NCBI GenBank assembly: GCA_023213395.1
Contig: CM041465.1
Span: 252,037,741 to 252,101,740, forward strand
DNA: 64,000 nucleotides
DNA from: Cycas panzhihuaensis
Lineage: Eukaryota; Cycadophyta
Direction: 5' to 3'
Shown here: piece after piece, positions 32,168-42,060 of the stretch
Numbering within the stretch: position 1 is the stretch's first letter
Layout: every line of letters starts with the position of its first letter
Translations under genes and position numbers: made by a program
Notes under the pieces: generated by a model
Seen by the model: only the letters and a program-made list of their open reading frames with translations
The model's database searches: none
What the model was told of the DNA's origin: nothing

Positions 32168-32436
32168 TGTTAAAATAGCTTGATTCACACTTCACAAGGC
32201 AAAGTTATAATGCACATTTATGTAATTAATTTTATTATGATGGTGGTATTTTGTGGTGGGTCCCATGCATAGCCAAGTTGTGTATTATGAATACACACTT
32301 AATGTATCATATTGATATATTAGATTCTTATGGTCTTAATCCAAGTTAAGGTATCTTTAGGGTACTGTTGTGATCCTAGTGTTGTTTGTTTTTTTAATTT
32401 GTACATTATTATTTTCTGTTAATTTCATTTTCTACA
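32168..32436 (+). repeat. 3' LTR of Copia-C3
   Basis: It starts TGTTAAAATAGC, preceded by a weak PPT (tatagggaag, 32158-32167), and ends TTTTCTACA followed by the TCTCT duplication. It resembles 26608-26877 throughout. Confidence 0.92.
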
Positions 32437-32441
32437 TCTCT

Positions 32442-34200
32442 TTGTCATGATTGGTCTTGTAATTGGGTGTAAGCTATGGAGTCCTAGTTAAATCATTCAT
32501 TAGCTTGCCCTCCTTCCCTTAACTGCCACAGTGCTTGTATTTTTCTTGCAATGGTGACTACTCCTTTAGATCCTTTAGGTGCTTAACACCTATCAATGTG
32601 ACTTATTCACCTTGGTGTTTAAATTTGACAAATTTTCCTTGCAAGTTCATGAAGTACCCAAGGTCTACAACCAATGTGACCCTAACACCACTTGAACACC
32701 TTCAATAGCTACAACATAGAAACTAATCTAGAGAATAGCTTCCCTCATGCTTAATTTGACCTTATGACACATATGCTTCCCTTGGATGAATGCCTTGTTG
32801 TCTAGATGACTTGATAAATCTGCCTTCAACCTTGGGAGTATGCCTATATTGCTTGCAGTCTCTATATCTAACAAATTTTGAGCCATACTAGATCAATAAG
32901 AGTTGTTTTCACTTCTTCACTAATACACCCTTTTATCTTCAAGGCTTCCAATAGTTTCAACAATAACATTCTTGTAGGCCCATTTTGTAATGACACTACA
33001 ATATCTCTTGACTAAATAGTGTGTCTTGCAAATGGATTATATTTGTCTCTTGCTCTCTATACTCCAATTATTGATGATGGTGATATACTCTTGCCTATGG
33101 GGATTCCAATAACCCTGTCTTTCTTATTCTATGTTTAGCCACTATCAAGTTCTCCTAATTCCAAGTCCAATATGACAATTGTTGCTCTATCAAGATTCTC
33201 ATTCTTGTTCTCCTCTTCACCTTGAGCTATGAGTGCCTCACTCTTTATATAACAAACCATTACACCAAAGCCTCAAGGTGTTAGTGGAGATGGGCCCCCA
33301 TCAAGCAGACCGTTACCTCCCCCCGGGTCGAATAGGCTAGCCCCGCCTAGCCCCACTTTCACTGGTGCTCGTGCGCCCCACAGGCCTTAGCTACGACAGT
33401 GTTTTGTGCATCGGCGACACTTGGCACGTCACCTCGCAGCCCGCATAAGCGATGTTGCCCCTATAGGATTCAAACTCAGGTTTTGGCTTTGATACCACTT
33501 GTAACAAACCATTACACCAAAACCTCGAGGTGTTAGTGGAGAGGGGCCCCCACCAAGTAGACCATTACCTCCCCACGGGTCAAACGGGCTAGCCACACTT
33601 TCACCGACATTCATGTGCCCCACAGGCCTCAACTACGACAAAGTTCTTGTGTATCGACGATGTTTGGCCAATATACCCCACCTTGCCATTGATCCTATGT
33701 TCAATTCTACTACATGTAGTCATTATATCTACAGTCTTTGTGCTCCCTCTAATTTCTTTAAACGCTCTTCCATTAAGTTCCCTATCATGGGTGGCCAATG
33801 TATCCATGCTCCTAATAATTTCTATAAGTACTATTCCCTTAAATTTCTTTCCTCTAACTTGATGGCTTCCTTATGTTGTGAGGTGCCCATGTGGTACTTA
33901 ACTAACTCTGTGAGTTCATGTAATTTCCCACCAATTTTCACAAAGCTACCTATAAGCACCATGTTGTGATGGTTAAGATACATTTGAAATTATTCTAAAT
34001 GGAGGAGCACTTTTGCAAGGACCATTTCATGATGGTAGACCATGGAATAGTAATTCAGAAAAAAGCCTTCTAATAGCAACAATCCAAGATAATAGAAAAC
34101 AATGACTTCATGGCCTTTAATTAATCTTTATAAAGATGGGGTGACTATCATATAAAAAGAGAATTATTAAATATAGAATATCTTTGGAGAATATTCTAAG
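32442..34200 (-). pseudogene. Ty3-G2 gag-protease remnant
   Basis: Minus-strand readings, in order from the right: gag pieces (about 33970-33680, HELTELVKYHMGT and MDTLATHDRELNG in different frames), a LIAQGEEENKNENLDRATIV stretch with RVIGIPIGKSISPSSIIGV (33230-33060), then protease (MAQNLLDIETASNIGILPRL at about 32890 and GVQVVLGSHWLQTLG at about 32650). The last is the same motif as VDVVLGIQWLQTLG in Ty3-E. Many stops. A TRIM-like element is inserted at 33248-33670. Confidence 0.65.
33248..33670 (-). mobile_element. TRIM-like miniature LTR element
   Basis: Two direct repeats of about 175-180 bp (33248-33426 and 33499-33670) flank a core of only about 70 bp. Both repeats carry aacaaaccattacaccaaa, cct(c)(a/g)aggtgttagtggaga, the GC-rich cccccgggtcgaa- or ccccacgggtcaaa-type block, and acagGCCT-type ends. 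On the minus strand the right-hand copy ends TTGTTACA, and the core starts AGTGGTATCAAAGCC, a tRNA-iMet type PBS. Size, repeats and PBS fit a terminal-repeat retrotransposon in miniature. The left copy's terminal TG reads TA. The target duplication is unclear (an ATAT overlap is possible). The insert is much GC-richer than its host. Confidence 0.65.
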
Positions 34201-34965
34201 AAATATTCCATTTTAGATGTTTTCCTTGACTATGGTTAAGAAAAAACCCAAATATTTGAATGCTTTCGTATGCAAAGCTTAGTCCACAACAAAATTTCCA
34301 CAAAACTATATCAGTGGGCAACAGATATACCTCAGGTTTAGCAATCACAGCGTAGGCTAGGAGAAATCCTAAGGAACACGGGCTAGCCTGCCAAAGGAGA
34401 ACAAAGCTCGAGTAGCCACAACAAAGGGGCTAAAAATAGAGGACCAAAATGGAGGAGGCCACTGGAGCTAAATATTTGTGTGGGATTGAGGGAGAAGGAG
34501 GAAGAAGGGTTCAAAGTCACAAATTTCCCTATGAACTACCCCAAATACAAGTTGATGGGTTGCTTCGACTAAAAACTAGAAGAAAGCTAATGATGTGAAG
34601 GCATAGATTGAAAGGAAAAATTGGCATGTCACAATAGTACATAATACATTGTTGTAAAGTCTAGCAATGGTTGAGTAGGTAAGGTTTGAGCTTGACAAAG
34701 TAAAGCTTGGGAATATACAAGCATTGATGTAAATAAATTCAATTATCTAGGCAATGCATTGGTTAGTTAGAGAAATTTGAGGATATTGTTCAAATGGTTC
34801 CAATGGCCCCTTTCACAGATAGACAAATCTTAAAAACATGGTTCAATACGTGAGGGTGCTTCTTATTAGACTCTTAATAGTTGGCAAATGGTAGTTCAAA
34901 AGTGTACAGAGAAACTCCAACGCTACTCAAGCTAATGCTATGACCATCTATAAAAGAAATACTAA
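34201..34965 (-). other. Leader-like region left of the LTR at 34979
   Basis: No reading frame. In the minus direction it lies between a PBS (34966-34977) and the G2 gag remnant, as a Gypsy leader should. It is purine-rich on the plus strand around 34440-34530 (ggaggaggccactggagc, gagggagaaggagg). Its connection to G2 is inferred from position only. Confidence 0.4.
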
Positions 34966-34977
34966 GCTATGATACCA
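34966..34977 (-). promoter_or_regulatory. PBS beside the LTR at 34979
   Basis: The minus strand reads TGGTATCATAGC, one base from the tRNA-iMet PBS, one base outside the LTR end. It marks this LTR as a 5' LTR for whatever lies to its left. Confidence 0.8.
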
Positions 34978-34978
34978 T

Positions 34979-35360
34979 TGCTATAACAAAAAAAGTCAAA
35001 CACAAACTAAACAAAACAAAAATGACAAAGATAATAATAATAAAATAATATATCAAAGTTGCTACAATTCAAGAGGGGTCAATAGCACTAACATGCAACA
35101 TCTTGGTGGAAAAAATAATGAAAATTTGGCTAAATAAATAAGAACAAATACATTGAATTAAAATACAGTTGATCCAAAGGTAAATCTCCTATTAACTGAC
35201 CTCTTCAAGGTGAGGGGACCTCCTGAGCTGCAACTTGTAGATGCCACAAAAAAGAAAAACACAAATCCAATGATGATCTCTTCATCAAAGTCTTCTGTAA
35301 TTAAATAAAGAATTGTGTTGGGTGGACCTTAAGTCGATCACCCTATTTGGGAACATAACA
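34979..35360 (-). repeat. LTR of Ty3-G3 (3' side), also flanked by a PBS
   Basis: On the minus strand it starts TGTTATGTTCCC at 35360 and ends at 34979 (382 bp). The middle (caatagcactaacatgcaac and gttgatccaaaggtaaatct) recurs in the 54236-54531 LTR. Its right side has a polypurine tract (minus strand gggaggggggtagct, 35361-35375) and the 3' end of a Gypsy internal region. Its left side has a PBS. Confidence 0.8.
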
Positions 35361-37563
35361 AGCTACCCCCCTCCCCAATTGCCCCCCACCAAAAAAAAAA
35401 AACATGCTTTGTCCTCAAAGCATCAAAACTTGCAAGTTTGTTGTCATCACCCCTCATCTTCCCATGCCGTGTCATCGACTTCTATATCCTTCCATTTCAC
35501 TAAGTATTCATTGATTTGTTTTATATGCAATTACCACATCCCGATGTCGATGATGCCTTCAAGTCGCATGGCTAAGGATTCTTTTTCGTCTAACTCCAGT
35601 AGGGTTAGTTGAGGTGTAACCTTGTCCCCAATTTTCTTCCTTAAACAAGATATGTGAAAAATATTGTGCATCTAGCCTTCTAGTAGGTCAACTTGATAGG
35701 CTACTCCCCAAGTCCTCCTTTATACTTGGAATGGACCATTGAAGATGGCTTGTAGCTTTTGTTTTCCTACTTTCTTCATTGTCGACTATATATAGCATTG
35801 TAGTCTTAAAAATACCCAATCACCAACTTTGAATTGTCCTTCTAATTGATGTAGGTCTTGTTGTTGCTTCATTTTATTCCTTTTGGAGGCGAGATTGCCC
35901 TTGAGATTATGAAGGATTCTTTCCATCTATCCCTTGATGGTTGGGGCCTTGGACTACCTAACTACATGGATTAGAGATGGTGAGTCATATCCATATAGAG
36001 CCTCGAAGGGTGTCATCTGAGCTATGGAATGGTAGGTGGTGTTACACTACCATTTTGCCAAATGTGATCATCTACGCCAATGCGCCTATTTATCTACTGT
36101 GAAACACTTGAGCTAGCCTTCCAAACATTTATTCACGACCTTTGTTTAAGAGTGATATGCCATACTCATGGCTAACTTGATTCCAACTAAGTTGAATGTT
36201 TCTTTCCAGAAATTACTTATGAATTGGAATCACGATCACTTATAATGGGCTTGGGAAATCCATGTGGCAAGTGAATTTCTTTTACAAAAACATTAGCAAT
36301 TTGGCTAGCCTTAAATGTTGATTGTATCTCCCTAAAGTAAGCCTACTTCGTTAGCCTATGGACAACTAATAGTGTTGCATTTTTACCTTCTAAATTTGGC
36401 ACACCTATGATAAAATCCATGGAAATCTCCTCTGACTTCTGTTCTAGAATATGTAATGGTTAAAGGAGGCCAAGTATATTTATTGTTTCCCACTTGTTCT
36501 TTTGACATGTATCGCATTATGTCGTGTACTATTGGACATCCTTCAAGCAAAAAAATAATTGCTTAATATTGCGATGTGTCTTGTTGACCTCCACATGTCT
36601 GGCAATAAGTGCAACATGGCACACTTGGAGAATTGTTCCCTAACATTCTGAATTTGGTATTAAATAAACGCAATTCTTATATCAAAGGGTGTTGTTTTCC
36701 CCTTGAAACCTCTTGTCTTGTGCTAGTGTAATGGTTTGTACTTGTTGTATAACCTTTGAAGTTTGAAGTTCCCTTATATAATCTTATTAAACTTTTGTGA
36801 CCCATGCAAATGTTGCATGGCACAAAGGGATGTATCTTCTCCCCTCCTTGATAAATTGTATGTAACTACATTCTCTTTGCCCTTTCTATAAATTATCTCA
36901 AAATTAAAGGCTTATATTTTGCTTAACCATCTTTGCTACTCCTCTGACAAGGGTGGCTATTTCAAAAAATATTTAAGGTCGTCTTGATCTGTCTTGAATA
37001 AAATTTATTGCTGGTCAAATATTGCCGTCATTTTGAAATAGCGTGTATAATGGTCAACATTTCATTTTCATATATATGTTAGCACCTCTCCTTTCTCTTC
37101 AATTTTCTGCTCTCCAATGTAATGGGTTGATCATTCTACATTAGCACTACTCCTAACCAATCCTCTAATGCATCACATTCCAACACAAAAGGTTGTTCAC
37201 AATTCAAAGTTGTAAGTATTAGCAAGGTTGTCACAAGCTTCTTGAGGTCACTAAATGATTTCTCTATCTTGTCATTCCATTTGAATGTATCTTTCTTAGT
37301 CATGTTGAACAAAGTAGGTGTTGTGCAACTCTATCCTTTGATAAAATGTCTATAAAATCTTGTGACTCTCAAAAATCTTTTAACCTTTGATACACTCATC
37401 ACAATCAGTCAATCTAACATTGCTTGGATTTTACTTGGATCAACCTTGACTCCTTCCTTTGATAAGATGTGTCCTAGATATTCTACTTCCTATCTTCCAA
37501 AGGTGCACTTAACTTGATTTATGAAAAGAACATTATCTTGAACTGTTTGTAATACTTGCCTCC
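35361..37563 (-). pseudogene. Ty3-G3 RT C-terminus, RNase H, integrase and chromodomain
   Basis: Minus-strand order from the right: end of RT/connection (QTVQDNVLFINQVKCTFG, EVEYLGHILSKEGVKVDPSK, about 37563-37390), RNase H (about 37270-36880), integrase zinc and core fragments (36650-36000, including IISDRDSN at about 36235), a C-terminal region, and a chromodomain (EYLVKWKDIEVDDTAWEDE at about 35460-35515). The chromodomain binds histone marks and guides insertion in this clade. Reading jumps frame many times and contains stops. It stops abruptly at 37563, where Copia-C2 sequence begins; the upstream RT half and protease are missing. Confidence 0.78.
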
Positions 37564-37714
37564 TGCTATCTAGGACACATCCTGCTATCCTAGCATCCTG
37601 CCCAACCAAAATCCGAGAACCCTTCCAAAGTGAAGTTCTCATTATGCGTATAGTGTAGCCCATGTCGCAATGTTCCTTTTAAATATCTAAGTATCTGTTT
37701 TGGAGCATTCCAAT
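37564..37714 (-). pseudogene. Copia-C2 RNase H start, left of Ty3-E
   Basis: The text aligns base for base in order with C1 around 14420-14560 (ctgctatcctagcatcctgccc, gagaacccttcca-agtgaagttctcat, then gcattccaat). It is the connection/RNase H start on the minus strand. At the left edge the word cctgctatc occurs twice within 25 bp, marking a rearranged junction with G3. Confidence 0.8.
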
Positions 37715-38299
37715 TGTAACATTCCAAAATCTAGTCAAAACTATGCCATGTAACCATTCAAATTGAAGGCCTCTGAATAAGGATTCCAACGGTTCAAACG
37801 AAAGTCAATTCCGACATCTCAATCAAAAGTTATGGACATTTAAAGTTAGCCTGCCAGTTTTTGGAGAAGTTATGGCCGACTTCTATCTGAGCTGTTTTAA
37901 GAAGAATATTACCCAGTCTGGCCGACTTCTAATTAAAGTATTTTGATCGCAATAAATAGGAAGTTTGTGCCGCATCTCAAACCATCGTCGGAGGTTCTTT
38001 GGTCGCACATTTTTGGTTCTAGGGCTGCAATTAGCTCGCCCATTTGGGGGTTGCAGTTTGGAGGGGTCCTCGCCTCGAAGAGGGAAGCTCGCTTCTTCAG
38101 CAAAGACTAGTATATTGTTGTAATTTCGCTCTATTTTGGTATTATTTGACAATAAAGATTATTATTTACTTCTGTGGATTCAGTAATTCCTGTTCTTTGT
38201 TCATTTTCTTGTTGAATAATATCTAGTTATTGTGTTTTTTGGATTATTACCTGTATTTTTGAGAAAAATTGTTATAAAAGAAGAACTAGATCGCTACAA
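37715..38299 (+). repeat. 5' LTR of Ty3-E
   Basis: TGTAACATTCC...GATCGCTACA. U3 contains one full 46-bp unit starting ggccgacttctatctgagct and one partial unit before the TATA region, which here reads AATAAATA (37951-37958) instead of TATAAATA. Confidence 0.95.
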
Positions 38300-38301
38300 G
38301 T

Positions 38302-38313
38302 GGTATCAGAGCT
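38302..38313 (+). promoter_or_regulatory. Primer-binding site of Ty3-E
   Basis: TGGTATCAGAGC, an exact tRNA-iMet PBS, two bases inside the LTR. Confidence 0.96.
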
Positions 38314-38617
38314 TCGTTTCAAGGGAAAAGCGCAGAGGTAAAAGCTCAGAAAGGTCAAAATTTCCCCCCAAGGGAAGCTGAAACGGAATTGAGGTCAGGG
38401 AAAAAGCTCATTCACAAGAAGATGGCAGCCCAATCTAGAACCTCAGAGAAAAAAATTGAAGGCGCATCAGAATTAAACTAGAGCATAAGGGCTCTAACAA
38501 TCCTAATCCAGAAGTTACTAGCAAAAGCGGATCAAGCAACACAAAATGTGTCAGGTAGAGAAATGGATAACAACACTACATCAAGGATAGATCAAAAGGA
38601 TCAAGAAAATCAAGGAA

Positions 38618-39384
38618 ATGAGACCAAGAGATTCGATGGACGAGCTTACAAAAGGAGAACTCCCAACATGGATAATGGATGGAAAGGGGCAAGATTATAG
38701 TTGGAAAAATTCGATCCAGAAGTATCCAAGAATATCACTAATTGGGTCTTACAAATGGAGAACTATTTCAAGGTCTATAACTCCACAGCTAAGGAAAAGA
38801 TGGAAATAAGATCCTTACACTTAGACGGAAGGGCGTTAAGATGGTACTATTGGTGGAAAAAGATGAACTTACCAATGCAACAGACCTGGGAGAATCTAAG
38901 AGCAGGATTAGTAAAGCAATATGACGATTCTTGGAATACAGATTACTTTGCTCAGTTAACACAATTACATCAAGAAGGAACAATCCAAGAGTACACAGAA
39001 CAGTTCCAAACGCTACAATGTATGGTCTTAGAAAAGATACTGCAGGAATGCTTACTAGAGACTTATATTAATGGATTGAAAAATCAGATCAAATTTAGAG
39101 TTAAAGCAGCAGATCCACCATGACTCCAAGTAGCAATTCAAATAGCAAGGAATGTGGAGGCAGAACTTAGAGATAGCAGACCAACATATACAAGGAAATA
39201 TGGGCCACCAGCATATCAAACTCAGAATCCTAATGGGGCCAGATCGAGAACAAAAGCGAACCCCCCATTAGCTATAAGAAATACAATAGAAAACTCAAGA
39301 ACAACAAAAGAGGAGCACATAAGGAAAGGGACGTGCTTCAAATGTTGAGGGAAATGGAATAAGGAACACTGGTGCCTAGCAAAG
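38618..39384 (+). pseudogene. Ty3-E gag
   Basis: The ATG at 38618 (MRPRDSMDELTKGELPTWIM) is the same start as Ty3-A. A frameshift at about 38698 moves reading to the frame 38701-39120 (ISKNITNWVLQMENYF-type region, LDGRALRWYYWWKKMNLPMQ, LRAGLVKQYDDSWNTDYFAQ, LQECLLETYINGLKNQIKF), the full retrotransposon gag domain. A stop at 39121 precedes VAIQIARNVEAELRDSRP. The zinc knuckle begins CFKC but has a stop inside it (about 39345), followed by HWC. Gag is thus broken at three places. Confidence 0.88.
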
Positions 39385-39393
39385 AAGGTTTTC

Positions 39394-40325
39394 ATGATCA
39401 ATAACAACGATGCAGAAATACCAAAAGTAGCACAGGAAGAAGTAGAAGACCAGAGCGTAGGAAGGGAGGAAGATGAACTTCTGGAAGTGGATACAGGGAA
39501 TGTCCAAATATCCTTGCAGGCCATTACAGGGCAACAAGTATCCCCGCAAACCCTAAGATTCCAAGGACAAATCAAGGGGAGACCAGTATCAATCTTGGTA
39601 GATAGTGGGTGTACACAATTTTATAAACAAGGCATCGGCAGAAAAACTAGGATTACAAGTGGAACCCCTCAACACATTCCAGGTGTCAATAGCAAATCGG
39701 AGAACAACGTTGTGTGGAGGAAACTGCAAGGACACAACTCTCCAGATCAACGATTACAAGGTCACAACTTGTATGTTTGCCATGCCCACAGGCGGAGTAG
39801 ACGTAGTTCTGGGAATTCAATGGCTACAAACGTTGGGGAACATAGTTACCAATTATATGACAAGATTTATGTGTTTCCGACAAAAAAGATGCAAATATCG
39901 ACTGCAAGCCCCATCCACACCGCCAGTTCAACTCATATCATCTCACAAAATGGAACAGATTCTAAAGAAGAATCCACAAGCGTACATAATGTCATGTTAC
40001 AAAGTAGAAATAAAAAACATTCCTCCAAAGATTCAGGAAATCTTAGAAGAACATCAAGGAGTTTTTGAAGAACCCCAAGCACTACCACCGAAAAGGGAAT
40101 TGGAACATGCAATAGATCAGTTAAAATTGCCACTAGAAAGCAAAATCCGCAATATCCTCCACGTGTCTTGTTTAAAGAAAATGTTGGGCGAAAAGGAGGC
40201 TCCACAAACGAATTTACCAACACTGGATGAAGAAGGAATGATGATAGTGGAACCTAAGGGAATATTGAAGATTAGGGACAAGAATTTACAATCTAGGATA
40301 ATGAAAGAATATCTCATCAAATAGA
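39394..40325 (+). pseudogene. Ty3-E protease, linker and integrase tail
   Basis: The frame from 39394 carries VSILVDSGCT, the protease active site. A frameshift right after it (about 39612) moves the rest to the frame 39605-40324 with NFINKASAEKLGL, TTLCGGNCKD, GGVDVVLGIQWLQTLG and the linker up to LPPKRELEHAI, which in full elements stands just before RT. At about 40140 it passes directly to HVSCLKKMLGEKEA, the end of the integrase region, and then to VEPKGILKIRDKNLQSRIMK. The RT-RNase H-integrase deletion point therefore lies at about 40105-40155. Confidence 0.85.
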
Positions 40326-40385
40326 AGACATTGGAGCTTAAAGATGCAACGTAGGAGTTTGAAGAATGTATGAAGAAAAAATAGG
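40268..40385 (+). pseudogene. Ty3-E chromodomain
   Basis: After ILKIRDKNLQSRIMKEYLIK two tryptophan-position codons read as TAG (about 40322 and 40352), leaving TLELKDAT and EFEECMKKK readable. The spacing K-EYLIK-(W)-K...DAT-(W)-EFE fits the Ty3 chromodomain. G3 has the equivalent EYLVKWKDIEVDDTAWEDE intact. Confidence 0.8.
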
Positions 40386-40433
40386 CCCTTACCAATGCTT
40401 TGAGCGCAAAGCATGTTTTGAAGGGGAGGGACT

Positions 40434-41017
40434 TGTAACATTCCAAAATCTAGTCAAAACTATGCCATATAACCATTCAAATTGAAGGCCTCTGAATAAG
40501 GATTCCAACGGTTCAGACGAAAGTAAATTCCGACATCTCAATCAAAAGTTATGGCCATTTAAAGTTAGCCTGCCAGTTTTTGGAGAAGTTCTGGCCGACT
40601 TCTATTTGAGCAGTTTTAAGAAGAATATTACCCAGTCTAGCCGACTTCTAATTAAAGTATTTTGATCGCTATAAATAGGAAGTTTGGGCCGCATCCCAAA
40701 CCATCGTCGGAGGTTCTTTGGTCGCGCATTTTCGGTTCTAGGACTGCAATTAGCTCGTCCATTTGGGGGTTGCAGTTTGGAGGGTTCCTCGCCTCGAAGA
40801 GGGAAGCTCACTTCTTCAGCAAAGACTGGATTATTGTTGTAATTTCGCTCTATTTTGGTATTATTTGACAATAAAGATTATTATTTACTTCTGTGGATTC
40901 ATAATTTCACATTCTTTGTTCATTTTCTTGTTGAATAGCATCTGGTTATTGTGTTTTTTGGATTATTACCTGTATTTTTGAGAAAAATTGCTATAAAAGA
41001 AGAACTAGATCGCTACA
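40434..41017 (+). repeat. 3' LTR of Ty3-E
   Basis: TGTAACATTCC...GATCGCTACA with an intact TATAAATA at 40670-40677 and the same repeat content as the 5' LTR. It is followed by the CCAAT duplication. Confidence 0.95.
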
Positions 41018-42060
41018 CCAATGTATCTGATTCGGTTGAGACATAAATCTAGAATAGATCCCAACAACATATGTAATATTAGATCTAATGTTAGTCTAAT
41101 AAACTAGACTACCCACTAGCTATCTAAAAAGAGTGGAATCTACAAATTTGGCTTCCTCGCCAAATGTTAGTTTTATGCCAATCTCCATAAGGGTTGGTGA
41201 AGATTTGTAGTCCTCCATTTTGAACCTTTGCAAAATGTCCCATGTACACTTGGCTTGAGATATAAAGATGCTACCTGGTTGTTGCCACACCACCATGCCA
41301 AAAAAATAATGAAGAAGTCCAAGATCAGTCATCTTGAAACTTCTATTAAGATCCCCTTGAAGACTTTTATTCATTTTTGGGTCATCCCCAGTGATAATTA
41401 AATCATTCACATGCAAAATGACAAGTGTGGCGTGCTGGTTTTGAACCTTGATGTATAGGTTCAAATCTGATGAGGATTGATGAAAGCCATGTCTCAATAA
41501 GTAATCATCAGTTTAGAACACCATGCACGTGGAGCCTACGTTAGACCATACAAGGCCTTTTCGAGGTGATATACCAAATGCTCCTTGTAATGTGCAATGT
41601 AATCGAGAGGTTGATCCAAATGTACCTCCTTAGTCAAGTCGCCATTCAAAAAAGTGCTCTTAACATCCATTTGATAAATTGGTCATTTGCATTGAGCAGC
41701 TAAGGCCACAATAATTCTGATGGTGTTCATATTTGCAACAAGTACCAATGTCTCATCATAATCAACACCTTCCTTCTATTTGAAACACTTTGTAACCAGG
41801 CAACCCTTGTGACACTCAATTGTACCATCAAATTGGAATTTGGTCTTATAGACCCATTTGCAACTAATTGCATGTTTGCCTTTTGGTAAATCAACCAAGT
41901 CACATGTTTCATTCTTTTGAATAGAATGAATTTCATCATCCATAGCAACTCACCACTTTTCATCATTGTATGCCTCCACAAAAGTGAAAGGCTCATTTGT
42001 ACTAGCACTTCAACCATAAATGCATAGTTTACATTAGTTTGTGGACGCATTTTAGATGGT
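41018..42060 (-). pseudogene. Copia-C2 reverse transcriptase
   Basis: The frame 41497-41120 reads MRHGFHQSSSDLNLYI, VILHVNDLIITGDDPK, DLGLLHYFFGMVVWQQPG and ISQAKCTWDILQRFKMEDYK. The catalytic box is HVNDL where C1 has YVDDL, so the first catalytic Asp is replaced by Asn. The N-terminal RT lies at 42050-41500 in several frames (DVKSTFLNGDLTKE-like text around 41640-41670). Sequence order matches C1 closely. Confidence 0.85.

Larger units (their letters stand above)
26608..32436 (+). mobile_element. Copia-C3: complete-ended Copia without a reverse transcriptase
   Basis: LTRs lie at 26608-26877 (270 bp) and 32168-32436 (269 bp), with a PBS at 26878. The target duplication TCTCT is perfect (26603-26607 and 32437-32441). 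The LTRs differ by about 28 bases and one indel, near 10%, so the insertion is old. The internal region has gag, CCHC-like, protease, integrase and the end of RNase H, but no YxDD RT motifs. In their place is an 850-bp acidic stretch (31165-32010). It lies in Ty3-G2, which resumes on both sides. Confidence 0.9.
37715..41017 (+). mobile_element. Ty3-E: Gypsy element reduced to gag, protease and chromodomain
   Basis: LTRs at 37715-38299 (585 bp) and 40434-41017 (584 bp) differ by about 30 bases, roughly 5%. The target duplication CCAAT is exact (37710-37714, 41018-41022), and C2 continues on both sides. The PBS is at 38302-38313, and a PPT (gaaggggaggga) lies at 40420-40431. The 2.1-kb internal region codes gag and protease, then jumps from the protease-RT linker to the integrase tail and chromodomain. 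RT, RNase H and the integrase core are absent, so any mobility depends on relatives such as Ty3-A. Confidence 0.93.

Noticed and set aside
33613-33969. 118-codon plus-strand frame (MCPTGLNYDKVL...)
   Set aside because: It spans the TRIM edge and runs antisense to the readable Gypsy gag remnant; a shadow frame.
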